DNA of 64,000 bases, taken from contig JAPQWV010000001.1 of the NCBI GenBank assembly GCA_027422505.1, forward strand, positions 4,898,001 to 4,962,000, written 5' to 3'. Shown one piece after another: positions 31,238 through 42,168 of this stretch (position 1 is the first letter of the stretch; each line of letters opens with the position of its first letter). The notes under the pieces are model-generated. The model was not told the origin of the DNA. It did not search any database and worked only from the letters and a program-made list of their open reading frames with translations. The position numbers and the translations under genes were made by a program. Origin of the DNA: Craterostigma plantagineum. Taxonomy: Eukaryota > Streptophyta > Magnoliopsida > Lamiales > Linderniaceae.

Positions 31238-34200
31238 CGTACTTGATTCTTGGAAAATCAATAAATAATTAAATAATTTACTTTTGACCAAGGACAAGTA
31301 ACAACGTAAGCCATGACATCGCATGCAAACGTTGGTGGTGCTGTCGCCTTTTAACTTATGGATGCAAGTTTCTCGATATATGCATGTTAGTAAATTATCT
31401 GTTAGTTTATATAAGTATTCGGGAAATGCCTATGTCTTTCCCTTTTATATATTTTTTCAAATGTAAAACCTTATGTTTATTGAGAGACGTAACGAGGTTT
31501 GATTGGAGAACAACATTGTACTTTCAATATGATGTCTTCATTATGCCACCATGTGTTATATATAGGTGCAGTCAGTCGCTATCCAAGTGCTAGAAAAAAA
31601 AAATCATTTTCGCTTACCCTCATATAGTTTTAGTACTCAACTGTGTGACATTATTCAAATATTAATATATCTCTTTGTTACATTGATTGGGGAAGAGGAG
31701 TGGAACGACGACGTGTATGGATTTGACTATACACTCTTTTATTACAACCCCACTTTGTCTGTCCTTCATAAGGTCTATCTTTCTTGGAGTGGAACTGTGT
31801 AATGAAATGATATTTTTTGGTACTTTTTCATTTCTCTCTTTAGTTAATTAGTGCATCAAATTTTCAATATAGTTAATCCCGTTCTTTTATCGTGAGTTCC
31901 CATAGTCTATACATAATATTAGTGAAATTTAATTTTGAGAGAACATTGTCAAGCATTTATTCAGGCATAATACTCTCAATTATTTGTCGTTATTGCTTAG
32001 TAGTTGTTATTTTAAAACAAAATATTTACAAAGCCAAGGGTGGGCTACACCAAAAAGTTTATCTATAGCACGTGTCAAAACCCTAGAGATTGGGACAACA
32101 TCACCTTTTATCCATAGTACATATATTCTATTTGCAATATTCAATTTAATTTTTTTGTTTTTTTACAAAATATTGTTCCATCATATCATCATCTACGGTT
32201 TATCATGAAGCTTGTGAAAAGGCTACATGCGAAATATCGACACGAGGTGCCTATCAAAGCAAACAAATAATGAATATATGTATACAAATATAGTATTTAT
32301 TACATTGTTTTTATGTAGTTAAAGATATTTTTATCATGAAAGTTATATGTCGGAACACGAAGTGGTTTTAATTAACTTTTGTCACTTCTCTAACACGAAG
32401 ATGGGAGAGCATCATGGTGGGGGTCTCCTACATTATGTATCAATCTACAACATAAAAAAATACAATTATAAATATTTAATTATATCGAAAGTTTATAAGG
32501 AATATGTCAACTAGTGGAGCTCATGTTATCTTCGTAATTAATATCTTCTTAATTAAAATAATAGTGGTTATGTTCTAATCCGACAACTTAAGTTCCTGTT
32601 TCCCATCATCCAACTACCTTAACATCCGCCAAACAGCTAACCACTCACTAATCGGCTTCAACAATTATTAGTGTCCAATGAGTAATGACTATTGTTTTTC
32701 CAATATTTGAAACATTGGATTTGTACCGAATTTGTAATATAATCACAATATGTGTACTATTATTATTATTCATATTATCATCTATGTATATTACAATTGT
32801 CGATGAATTTTTTCTTACAATAATATCATGGTCATGGACATAATTATATCGGTCTCCAAAAGTCTAAAATGGTAGAGAAATTTTAGTTATAATATATACA
32901 TATATATATATATATGTATTATTACAGTGTGTTTATGACGTCATCTGGTCATCGACATAATCATTTAACTTCCAATTACATTTTGTCAAATAGATACGTT
33001 TCTTATCATCAAGTTATTCTATCCGTACAATTATTAAAGGACCACACTTTTCCCCCTTACCTACTATACCAAAACCATTATTATTGTCATTACTTGTATA
33101 AACTAGTCGAGGAACTCCAAGATTAATAATTTGATTATCCAAATCCATGTGGCACAGTTCACATCCTTTAGTTTAGATCATATTCTTCGGACAAGTACTA
33201 TATAAGAATGTAATATAATCTCATATGCTTAGCTTTCTCTTCTTTTCCCTTCTGTAAAATTCTCAAAAAGCTTCTGATGCACATGCTTTGCACTAATCCT
33301 AAGCTCAAGCACATCAAATGTGCATACAAAGTTATTTGTCCAACATTTCTTAAAGAATATGTCTACGTGTCAATTGCTCTAATGGAGAAGTGGTGCCAGC
33401 TAGCATTTATATTATAATATGTTATATATAAGTATTCTTGAAGGATTTCTTTTATGACTCCAAAGACAATGGTACGAATGAGATGTTTACTATTGGTGGG
33501 CCAAAACTTTTCATATCTACTTAGATGTAAAATACTTAAATGTAATTAGATTTTATTAAGCTAAATAATATTTGCGAAGATGAGATCATTTCATAGTTGG
33601 GCTTTGGTTAACTTGCAGTATGAATCGTTGTTGGGCTTCTGCTCAATGAGCCGAATGTTGTGTTTTGTAGTTTTCATTATTGAGCTAAAATAAATGTAGT
33701 GTAACTTGATTTGAATTAGCTACGTACTTTTTATTTTTTATTGACAATTGAACCTTTATCTACCTTACACATACTTTCGATATCTCTCATTCTATATTCA
33801 TTATTAAGTACAATCAATGTATATTTATTAACGCTATAAGTGGTTGGAGGTTGAAAAGTTGAGAAACGTAATCATAAGACAAATTGAGAGTACAGCATTA
33901 AATAGACGGCGTAGATCATTGAGTGCAAAAGTTTACAAGTCAAAATTGCAATAACAGTTCATTTAAATACTTTTTATGTTTATATATTTTAATTATTGTC
34001 AAGAAATGTGCTTCAAGTAAAGAGGTTAAAATAAAAGGGTGAGGAATTGGAACGTTATATTAGATGAAAATTCAAACGAAGAAGGAAACACGATATATTC
34101 GTTACGTGCCTCAGTTTCTTTCAACTGCTCATCTTTAAGTCAATGACTTACGTAAGTGTGATGAGCCGATATGTTACAATCACAATCAAAATCGTAATTT

Positions 34201-34740
34201 AATATTTTGATTTTTCTTGTTTGATCGTGAGTTTTGCAGCTTTTTTGTTATAGTTATTTGGGTCCCTTGAATTAATATCACGGTCCAGTTGTATGATAAG
34301 ATAATAATAATAATGACAGCAATAGTTATATGTATATGATTATATATACATGCATGGTCTAAACTCAGATATAAGGTTGTCGTAAATGTTTTATGAATCT
34401 TGATTATAATGTCGTCAGAATACATTCAAGGTTATACCATATAATTAATATAGAATTAGCACATAATATGGGGTATATAATAGGAGACTGATATAGAATA
34501 CTGTCAAGTAGGAATTTCGAATTATTCGATTGGGAGAATGATCATTTCCACATATGAAATTAGTGACCTATTTTATTCAACATCTTAAAACGATGGACCT
34601 ATTGATCCGAGTTTATAATTTCGAAATCATATATACACGTTGATGCTGTCGAAAAATTTGCCCTTCGCATGTGCGCTGGAAGCTATCGGTCCGTCGCCGT
34701 TTAGAGCTCGTCGTCTTTGTCTTCGACAGATCCCTAAAAC
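31084..34740. other. gene-free AT-rich region
   Basis: No coding sequence, RNA gene or clear transposon ends were found. It contains a (TTA)n microsatellite (31179-31233) and a TA-rich palindrome near 32895-32920. The last 100 bp (34640-34740) are GC-richer and appear to belong with 37439 onward, separated by the Tork-like insertion. Confidence 0.5.
31179..31233. repeat. (TTA)n microsatellite
   Basis: About 18 TTA/ATT units. Confidence 0.95.
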
Positions 34741-35248
34741 TGTTGACTTTTCAACAATTGGAGAAGAAAAGAACATGAGATCAAATTGTTTTTGATCTCT
34801 TATTACCTAAGCAATGACGTTAATTGTCATTTGCTTGGCCTATAAATAGGCAATGCTATCAATTGTAAAAATCATCCCAAATTAACGAGAGAGAGAAAGA
34901 GAGAGAGAGAGAGGAGAGAGAGAAAAAACAATCTTGTCCGGGTGGATAAGGGTGAGAGTGGGTATAGTTTTTACTAGGCAACTGAGAGTGGGTACAAAAA
35001 TATTATCCGAGTGGGTAAGGGGTCTCGGGTTTGTGTTTAAACACGAGCGTTATTTTGTACGGTGTAATATTCTCAAATATAGTGAAACTATTGTCTCTCC
35101 GTGGAGGTAGGCGGTATTGGCCGAACCACATAAAAAATCTCGTGTTCTCTTACGGGGTCATTTCGGTTTTTTATTGTCCAAATAAAATCGTCGCGGATCC
35201 AAAATAAACCTTCCGCTGGGCCCGAAATATTACCGCTCAACCCCAACA
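34741..35248 (+). repeat. 5' LTR of the non-autonomous Tork-like element
   Basis: TGTTGACTTTTC...CTCAACCCCAACA. TATAAATAGG at 34841-34850 is the promoter. A GA-rich tract (34888-34925) lies about 40 bp below it in the transcribed leader. Confidence 0.88.
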
Positions 35249-35249
35249 A

Positions 35250-35263
35250 GTGGTATCAGAGCC
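35250..35263 (+). promoter_or_regulatory. primer-binding site, initiator tRNA-Met type
   Basis: TGGTATCAGAGCC starts two or three bases after the LTR end. Confidence 0.85.
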
Positions 35264-35400
35264 AAGCCTAATTGATAGTCTGAGTATGCTATGTGGTTGC
35301 AGCTTAGTCTGATATTCCACATCAAAAAAGATATCAAGAAGGTTTATCGTTACGGGGGAGCCAGTGTCGGGGCCAAAGTTGTTGAATTTCTGCAAGGATA

Positions 35401-36661
35401 ATGGTGACGGAAAGCAGTTTCAAAGTGCGGCAATTTGATGGTACGGGAAGTTTCACTCTGTGGCAGAGACGAGTGAAGGATATCCTTGTTCACCAAAGCC
35501 TAAAGCTTTGAAAGGGGACACGACAAAGCCGGAGAAAATGGCGAAAGAAGACTGGGAGGATTTGGGGTCAAGATGTGTCAGCACAATCCATCTGTACATT
35601 GCGGATAACATTATTAATAATGTTGTGAATGAGGATTCTGCACCAGACTTGTGGGCGAAGTTGGAGGAGTTGCATCTCGGGAAGAACTTAACCACAAAGT
35701 TAGATCTGAAGCGGGAGCTGTACCGGCTGAAGATGGAGGAAGGTGGGAATCTCATGGATCACATTAGCGTGTTCAACGGACTTGTGGATCAACTTATAAA
35801 AGTTGATGTAAAGTTGGAGGAAGAAGATAAAGCCCTTTTACTTCTTACCTCGCTTCCTGATTCTTATGATAATTTGGTCACAACTGACAACCATCTTGTA
35901 CGGAAAAACGACCGTGAAGATGGTGGATGTGCAGTCAACTCTTTTGGCACATGAAAAGAGGAGACGATCAAATTATGGCGATAGCCAAAATTCGGCATTG
36001 GCTATTCGTGGGGAGAATCGTAAAGGAAGGTTTCACGCAAGGGAATTTGGAGGTAGCAGCAGGTCCAAATCAAAGGATGGCGGGAAGGGCATCGTGTGCT
36101 ACAAGTGTGGTGAGCTGGGACACATCAAGAGGAATTGTCCGACTTGGAGGAAGGACAAGAACGACGAGAAAAATTCCACAACCATGATAGCACAGGATAC
36201 GGATGATGTTGTAGACGTTCTCACAGTCTACAATGATGACGTTTTTCTCAGGATGAATGGATATTTGATTCGGGGTCGAAGTACCATATTTGCTCCGACA
36301 GAAAATATTTTGATATGTTCCAGAAGATACGAAGAGGTTCGTTTCCATGGTTGATGGATACCGGCATGCGGTTCGTGGTGTTGGAACTGTGAAGATCAAA
36401 ATGGCTGACGGAGCGGTGCGAGCTTTGGGTGGTGTGATCTTTGTCCCAGAGTTACGGAAGAATTTAATATCCTTGAGCCAGTTAGATTCCAAGGGCTATG
36501 GGAGTTTCATAGCAGGGGGAGTCTGTAAAATCACACGTGGCGGAAAAGTCCTACTGAAGGGAGAAGAGCGTGGAGGTTTATATCGTCTGGGCGGGAGTGT
36601 GGTACATAATACTCCGAGTTCGATGGGTTCACGAAAATCGCGCGCTTGGTGGAAAGGCAGA
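35401..36661 (+). pseudogene. Tork-type gag and partial protease, frameshifted
   Basis: The start MVTESSFKVRQFDGTGSF lies at 35401. The frame shifts near 35500 and again near 35880. Gag segments ALKGDTTKPEKM, DWEDLGSR, LDLKRELYRLKM and LPDSYDNL are those of Tnt1/Tork gag. The zinc knuckle CYKCGELGHIKRNC is at about 36098-36139. A decayed protease region follows, and then a GAG-pre-integrase stretch (GAVRALGGVIFVPELRKNL, LISLSQLDS). Coding similarity ends near 36600. No intact protein can be made. Confidence 0.82.
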
Positions 36662-36930
36662 CGATGGTGAGAAGGAAAGTCCTGCTGGAGAAGGGGTTGC
36701 GTTGAATTCCCTCTTCAGAATCGACGGGTAGAGTCGGCTCGGCTGCTGCACATAGGATTGGCCGCTGGTGAATCAAGTTGGTAGGACATGAATTCTTGAT
36801 TCGGATATGTGTAGCTGGTACAAGGAAGGCCGATGGATGTTCGTGGTAATTGCGAACGGGTTACCCTCATTCTCGGGTTCGCTGGAATGCTCTCTAAAGA
36901 AGGTGCATATGTTGAAAAGGGGGGGAGAAT

Positions 36931-37438
36931 TGTTGACTTTTCAACAATTGGAGAAGAAAAGAACATGAGATCAAATTGTTTTTGATCTCTTATTACCTAA
37001 GCAATGACGTTAATTGTCATTTGCTTGGCCTATAAATAGGCACTGCTATCAATTGTAAAAATCATCCCAAATTAACGAAAGAGAGAAAGAGAGAGAGAGG
37101 AGAGAGAGAGAAAAAAAATCTTGACCGGGTGGATAAGGGCGAGAGTGGGTATAGTTTTTACTAGGCAACTGAGAGTGGCTACAAAAACATTACCCGAGTG
37201 GGTAAGGGGTCTCGGGGTTTGGGTTTAAACACGATCGTTATTTTGTACGGTGTAATATTCTCAAATGTAGTGAAACTATTGTCTCTCCGTGGAGGTAGGC
37301 GGTATTGGCCGAACCACGTAAAAATCTCGTGTTCTCTTACGGGGTCATTTCGGTTTTTCTATTGTCCAAATAAAATCGTCGCGGATCCAAAATAAACCTT
37401 CCGCTGGGCCCGAAATATATTACCGCTCAACCCCAACA
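36931..37438 (+). repeat. 3' LTR of the non-autonomous Tork-like element
   Basis: 508 bp, paired with 34741-35248. TATAAATAGG at 37031-37040. Confidence 0.88.
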
Positions 37439-39105
37439 AGCACCACGAAAAAGGAGGGCTAAAGGGCGTTGTTCCGGCGATGCCCCTCCGACGCTCAAGT
37501 CAGATGATAATTTGTCGTTAAAGCATAAAGGAAAATAAGATAAAACAATAATTAGAGAAAGTATGAAATAATGATACGTTCGGCTACGAGAAATGCATCC
37601 CTCGTAGGTGGTTTTCTCCCGGCGACAGATAGAGATGGCATCGGTTGCAGTTTTCTTCCGGCGAAAGATAGAGATGGTAGTTAGTAATAAAGTGTTCGAA
37701 GATGAGAGAGATCGATCGTCCAGAGTTATGAGAGGGTTGAGTTTGCTTTTAGTCGTAGCCTCCCCTGCAAAATGTCTCTCGTTGCATGTAAAAAGTGAGT
37801 TGTGAATTAGAGTGATGGTTCGTTATCAAATGATAGAAATCATCGAGCCCCCCTTTGCATTTGTCTCTAACCCCTTTATATATGTCAATTCCTGCACCCA
37901 ATATCAGATCACACACGATTGAGAGAGTGGGTTAGATAACCACCCATTAACCTCCCATGTTCCTAACGATGAATGGGACATGAAATGGCCACATTTGAAT
38001 ATAACTGCTCCTTTTGCTCGTGAAGATTCCACATAAGATATGCTAACCCACTATGTTTCAATACATCCCCTGGCGTCTACGGGAATTTTCTCGAGCACGG
38101 CTCGGGCAAGGCGTCGTCCCTCGGGAGCGTTCGGGCCTATGTCGCCTTGGGGGTCGTTTTCGACGGGATATCGCCTATAGAGGTGTTTTTCGTGGGGATT
38201 GTTTCCCGCCTTGGGTGTGATTTCGCGGGGAATATTTCCCGCCCTTTCGATTAGACTCGAATATTTTACCGGTTAAATCCGGATATAACACACGTAAACG
38301 TATTTTTCATATTTTTTACATTGGATCTATTTTATTGACTGGGTCACATTCTATAGTCTATATATAGTATGAGTTGTTTCGTAAATTTGGATTTAATATT
38401 GCATTCCGTGTATTGCTTTTTCTTTTTTCCACCACACGTTCGTTTGTAGGAGATGTGAATGTCACGTAATTGTGATGCTTCTTTTTATTTGTTTAAAATC
38501 CCGGGCATTTATAGTTAAGACCTTATATTAACTCTTTAATAAACAAGAAGAAAAATATGTAGAATAATGGATATCTAGAGTCTTGAGTAGCTTGATCCTA
38601 AATATTTAGGTACTTTATGCGAGGTATATAGTGGGTCTTTTTAGGCAAAAGAAACGTTACTAAGGCAAGGTTATTATTATATAATTTTCTCCTATATTTC
38701 TTGTGTGACATAAATTATATCATGGTTGCAAGGAAAATATACATGCAAATAGGTAGGTAAAAAAAGGAAAATAGTTTATACACGCAAAATTATTGATTTA
38801 GAATAGTAATATACAAATTTTTTACTTTAGAACTGAGCTGAAACGCGAATGCGCAGTATAATTAAAAATTTAGAAGTTTTATTTTGCCAGCAGAAATGTG
38901 TGGTCCATGCATTTAGTAATTAACATACATATCAAACTTTTGGGCTGATAAATGTTAAATGTTACATCATATATATGAACAGAAAAAATACCAAACTTTA
39001 GTTGGCCGCCTATTCATTTTTCCAGCATTTAATTTCACACAAGTCAACCACGTGTTAATATTAAATAATATTAATCACTTGATCTTATTTATGTAGGTTG
39101 AAACT

Positions 39106-39174
<69 letters not shown>

Positions 39175-39530
39175 TAAAAAGAAAGGATATAATATTTTTC
39201 GACTGAAAATTGACTAGTGATATTGTATGCCTACCTATATCGATACAAAATTACTGCACGGTACATTGATTGCGTGTGAAAAGTTTTATTGTAATTTAAT
39301 AGGTTAATGAAAGTATTATATTAATCGTACGAGTTTGGGTAATGCTTGTATAGTACAAGTCAACTAATCGATATCTGCTTTTGGAAAAAAAAAAAAAACT
39401 AATCAATATCTACTGAACCTAATTTAAAACAGTGGAACTTTCTAGTATTTCCTGGAATTAAATTGATTGGCAAAATTATAAACTTGGGTTGCAATATACA
39501 AGGATTTTTTTGTGCTACTATATTTGGTAA
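37439..39530. other. intergenic region, first part GC-richer and LTR-like
   Basis: 37439-38290 carries blocks such as GGCGTTGTTCCGGCGATGCC and CCCCTCCGACGCTCAAGTCAG. This style suggests an old retrotransposon LTR, joined originally to 34640-34740. A TTTTCTCCCGGCGACAGATA-like stretch is duplicated near 37610 and 37650. From 38290 on the DNA is AT-rich and gene-free. Confidence 0.4.
39107..39170. repeat. (CT)n microsatellite
   Basis: About 32 uninterrupted CT units. Confidence 0.95.
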
Positions 39531-39852
39531 CACAACTAGAAAACAGACAGACACAAAACATTCGGTGTCTAAAACCAAAATTTCATATCTATTGAGTGAT
39601 TAGACACGGAATTATCCGTGTATGATTGAAGGTGCGTAGCAAATTTGGACACGGATATATACCGTTTCTAAAATGGATTTCGTCACATTTCCATTTTTAT
39701 TTCCGTATATAATCCGTGTCTAAATAAAAACATTAATTTATTTGAAATAAAAATAAAAAACCGTATCAGACTCCGTTTCTAATACTCATAATTTAGACAC
39801 GAAACATATTCCGTATCTATTTTACGTGTCTAATACTATGTATCTTGTAGTG
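39531..39852. mobile_element. 322-bp CACTA-type MITE, TSD TAA
   Basis: The left end is CACAACTAGAAAACAG and the right end, reverse-complemented, CACTACAAGATACATAG; both are variants of the CACTACAAGAAA terminus of plant CACTA elements. The three bases TAA flank both ends (39528-39530, 39853-39855), the TSD length of that superfamily. Inside, GACACG/CGTGTC words recur in both orientations. No coding capacity. Confidence 0.75.
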
Positions 39853-40259
39853 TAATTACAAAAATGAATTTCTAAAATATCGGAATAAATAGGTCTCGAT
39901 TAAATTAGTAGGGTAAAGAAAATGAAAAAAACGATTTTCAATAAATTTTTCTTTCGCCTCACCATTTGGTGAGGAAAATAGTTTTCTGTATTGCTTGTTT
40001 GGCAGTCAGGTTTTATAATAAGTAAGGATTTATATAAAATTAATATATATAAATAAAATGTGGGTTTGGTTGGTGGGTTTAGAAGATACATCGAGTAGGT
40101 GTGTTTATCTAGACCCGTATCATGGGTTTAAACCATGATAGATAAAATACGCTTTTTATGAACTCGTGAATCAGATCTAAAACTTAACAAGATTTTCTTT
40201 ATTTCTATTCTTTCAAAAATCTATTCCTTTGATCATTCATCCGAACATAAGAAACTAGT

Positions 40260-40580
40260 TATTGGACTTATCTGATAAGAGGCTACAGCTTTCAACTGAT
40301 AAAAGGCAGCAGCTTTCGATTGAACAGAGGAATAAGGCGCCAACAGAGCTTCATTTGTAGTTAAGGGCTTTTTGTCAATAGTAATTATTTTAAAGGTCAT
40401 TTTAGTCTTCTACTCTTGTTCTATTGTATAAAATAGCGGGATATCATTCTGTTTTGTATTACGATCATTTTTTCATAATAAGAACTTTTATTTAGCTTGG
40501 TTCTTGTTTTCCCTCGCTCACAAATTTTAACAATCACCTTGCGATCGTTCACTGAGTTCATCTTCAAACGGTTTGCAACA
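40260..40580 (+). repeat. 5' LTR of the older copia element
   Basis: 321 bp. TTGTATAAAATAG at about 40425-40436 is the TATA region. It is adjoined by the primer-binding site 40581-40593. Confidence 0.9.
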
Positions 40581-40593
40581 TGGTATCAGAGCC
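40581..40593 (+). promoter_or_regulatory. primer-binding site, initiator tRNA-Met type
   Basis: TGGTATCAGAGCC immediately after the LTR. Confidence 0.9.
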
Positions 40594-41199
40594 ATACTTT
40601 TGATTCATCACTTGTGCTATTGACAATCAACGCTGCAGAATTTTATCTAGCCTATTCAAGAAATGGCAGAACCCAGTGCAGAGACAGAGTCTGAGAGTTC
40701 GCCTACGATTTTATCATTGGATGATCAACTTCATCCGTTCTATCTTCATCACTCGGATAACCCTGGATTGATTCTTGTTCATCAGCCACATGTGGGAGAC
40801 AACTACGCCTCGTGGAGCAGAGCGATGATCATTGCATTGTCAGTCAAGAACAAGAAGGGCTTTATTGATGGTACGGTCAAGAAACCAGCTGCTGATCAAA
40901 AGATGATCCTTGCCTGGAAGCGATACAATGACATGGTGATTTTGTGGATCCTCAACTCCGTGTCGAAAGAAATCTCGGCAAGCATCTTATACTCGGAATC
41001 TGCTAGGGCAATTTGGGTGGATCTTCAGGAAAGATTCCAAGAAAACAATGGGCCGAGGTTCTATCAATTGAGAAAGGAATTGCTGGGACTCTATCAGCAT
41101 CAATCAACCACATGATTGTATTACACGAAATTGAAGACCTTATGGGATGAATTATCAAACTTCAGACCATATTGTACCTGTGGAGGTTGCACCTGCGGA

Positions 41200-41636
41200 C
41201 AGGGGTGTTCGTTCGGTACAAACCGAACCGAACCGAACCGAAATTTCGGTTCCCTCATTTCCAAAACCGAATAACGAACCGAATTTCTCGGTTCTGTATT
41301 CGGTTATTACCGAATTTTTTTCGGTTAATTCGGTTTTTTACCGAATTAACCGAATTTTCAATATTAAATTATATATTAATTTAAATATATTCGTTTTTTA
41401 ATATATAATTTAATAAAATATAGTTATATTTTTATTATTAATAAAAATAATATATTTTAATTTTAAAATTTCGGTAATACCGAATTACCGAAAATCCAAA
41501 ATCTATACCGAACCGAATTACCGAATTTTTTTTTTAATAACCGAATACCGAACCGAAATTTTCGGTTCGGTTCGGTTTTGTACCGAATTTTCGATTCGGT
41601 TATTCGGTTCGGTTAACCGAATAACGCACACCCCTA
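41200..41636. mobile_element. 437-bp hAT MITE inside copia gag, TSD CCTGCGGA
   Basis: Termini CAGGGGTGTTCG and CGCACACCCCTA are near-inverted copies. The eight bases CCTGCGGA flank both ends (41192-41199, 41637-41644), the TSD length of hAT elements. The interior is built of CGGTT/AACCG words (GGTTCGGTTCGGTT and complement) around an AT-rich centre, so it can fold back. It splits the gag codons for the CTCGG segment. Confidence 0.9.
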
Positions 41637-41867
41637 CCTGCGGAGGAGTTCAAGACCTAAAATCCTACTTCGAGAAGGATTATGTTAGCACATTTCTCAT
41701 GGGATTGAATGAGTCATATGCGCATATCAGAGGACAGATCTTGTTGATGGAGCCCCTGCCACCAATTAACAAGGTTTACTCTCTAGTCTCACAAGAGGAA
41801 CGGCAAAGGATGATCACCTCTACTGCTCCATCTGCCAACAGTCAAGAAGACTTTGGACAAAGCATGA

Positions 41868-42105
41868 CTTTGCTGGCCAAGAATCAAGTAGCTTCAGCTG
41901 TCACAACTGGTTATCAGAACAAGAGAAAACCTGCCTTCAATACCAAAAGGGATGGTGGAAGGGCCTTTTGTAGTCATTGCAACAGACTCTGCTGGCCAAG
42001 AATCAAGTAGTTTCAGCTGTCACAACTGGTTATTAGAACAATAGAAAACCTGCCTTCAATACCAAAAGGGATGGTGGAAGGGCCTTTTGTAGTCATTGCA
42101 ACAGA
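41868..42105 (+). repeat. 119-bp tandem duplication in the gag zinc-knuckle region
   Basis: GCTGGCCAAGAATCAAGTAG occurs at 41872 and 41991, and similarity runs through the whole 119-bp unit with a few substitutions. The second copy continues into the intact knuckle. Confidence 0.9.
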
Positions 42106-42168
42106 TCTGGACATACAATTGAGACATGTTACAGGCTGCACGGATTCCCTCCAGGTTTTAAACAGAGT

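Larger units (their letters stand above)
34741..37438 (+). mobile_element. non-autonomous Tork-like copia element, gag-protease only
   Basis: 2698 bp with two 508-bp LTRs (34741-35248, 36931-37438) of form TGTTGACTTTTCAAC...CCCCAACA. TGGTATCAGAGCC follows the left LTR after two bases, and GGGGGGGAGAAT precedes the right LTR. The interior is only 1.68 kb. It encodes a Tork-type gag with zinc knuckle and part of the protease region, then jumps to the polypurine tract. Integrase, RT and RNase H are missing. The LTRs differ at roughly a dozen places, mostly in the GA tract. Flanking five bases (AAAAC, AGCAC) do not match, so the TSD is lost or was never formed. Confidence 0.85.
40663..42168 (+). 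pseudogene. copia gag interrupted by a hAT MITE and a duplication
   Basis: The frame opens MAEPSAETESESS at 40663 and shows DNYASWSRAMIIAL, SASILYSES and WVDLQERF before a TGA at 41113. Beyond the MITE (41200-41636) the domain resumes with STFLMGLNESYAH and INKVYSLVSQEE. The zinc knuckle region is duplicated; the second copy reads CSHCNRSGHTIETC. The 119-bp unit length shifts the frame. The gag is therefore dead in at least three ways. Confidence 0.88.

Noticed and set aside
37198..37395. 65-aa plus frame in the Tork-like 3' LTR
   Set aside because: A chance frame in the LTR transcribed leader.
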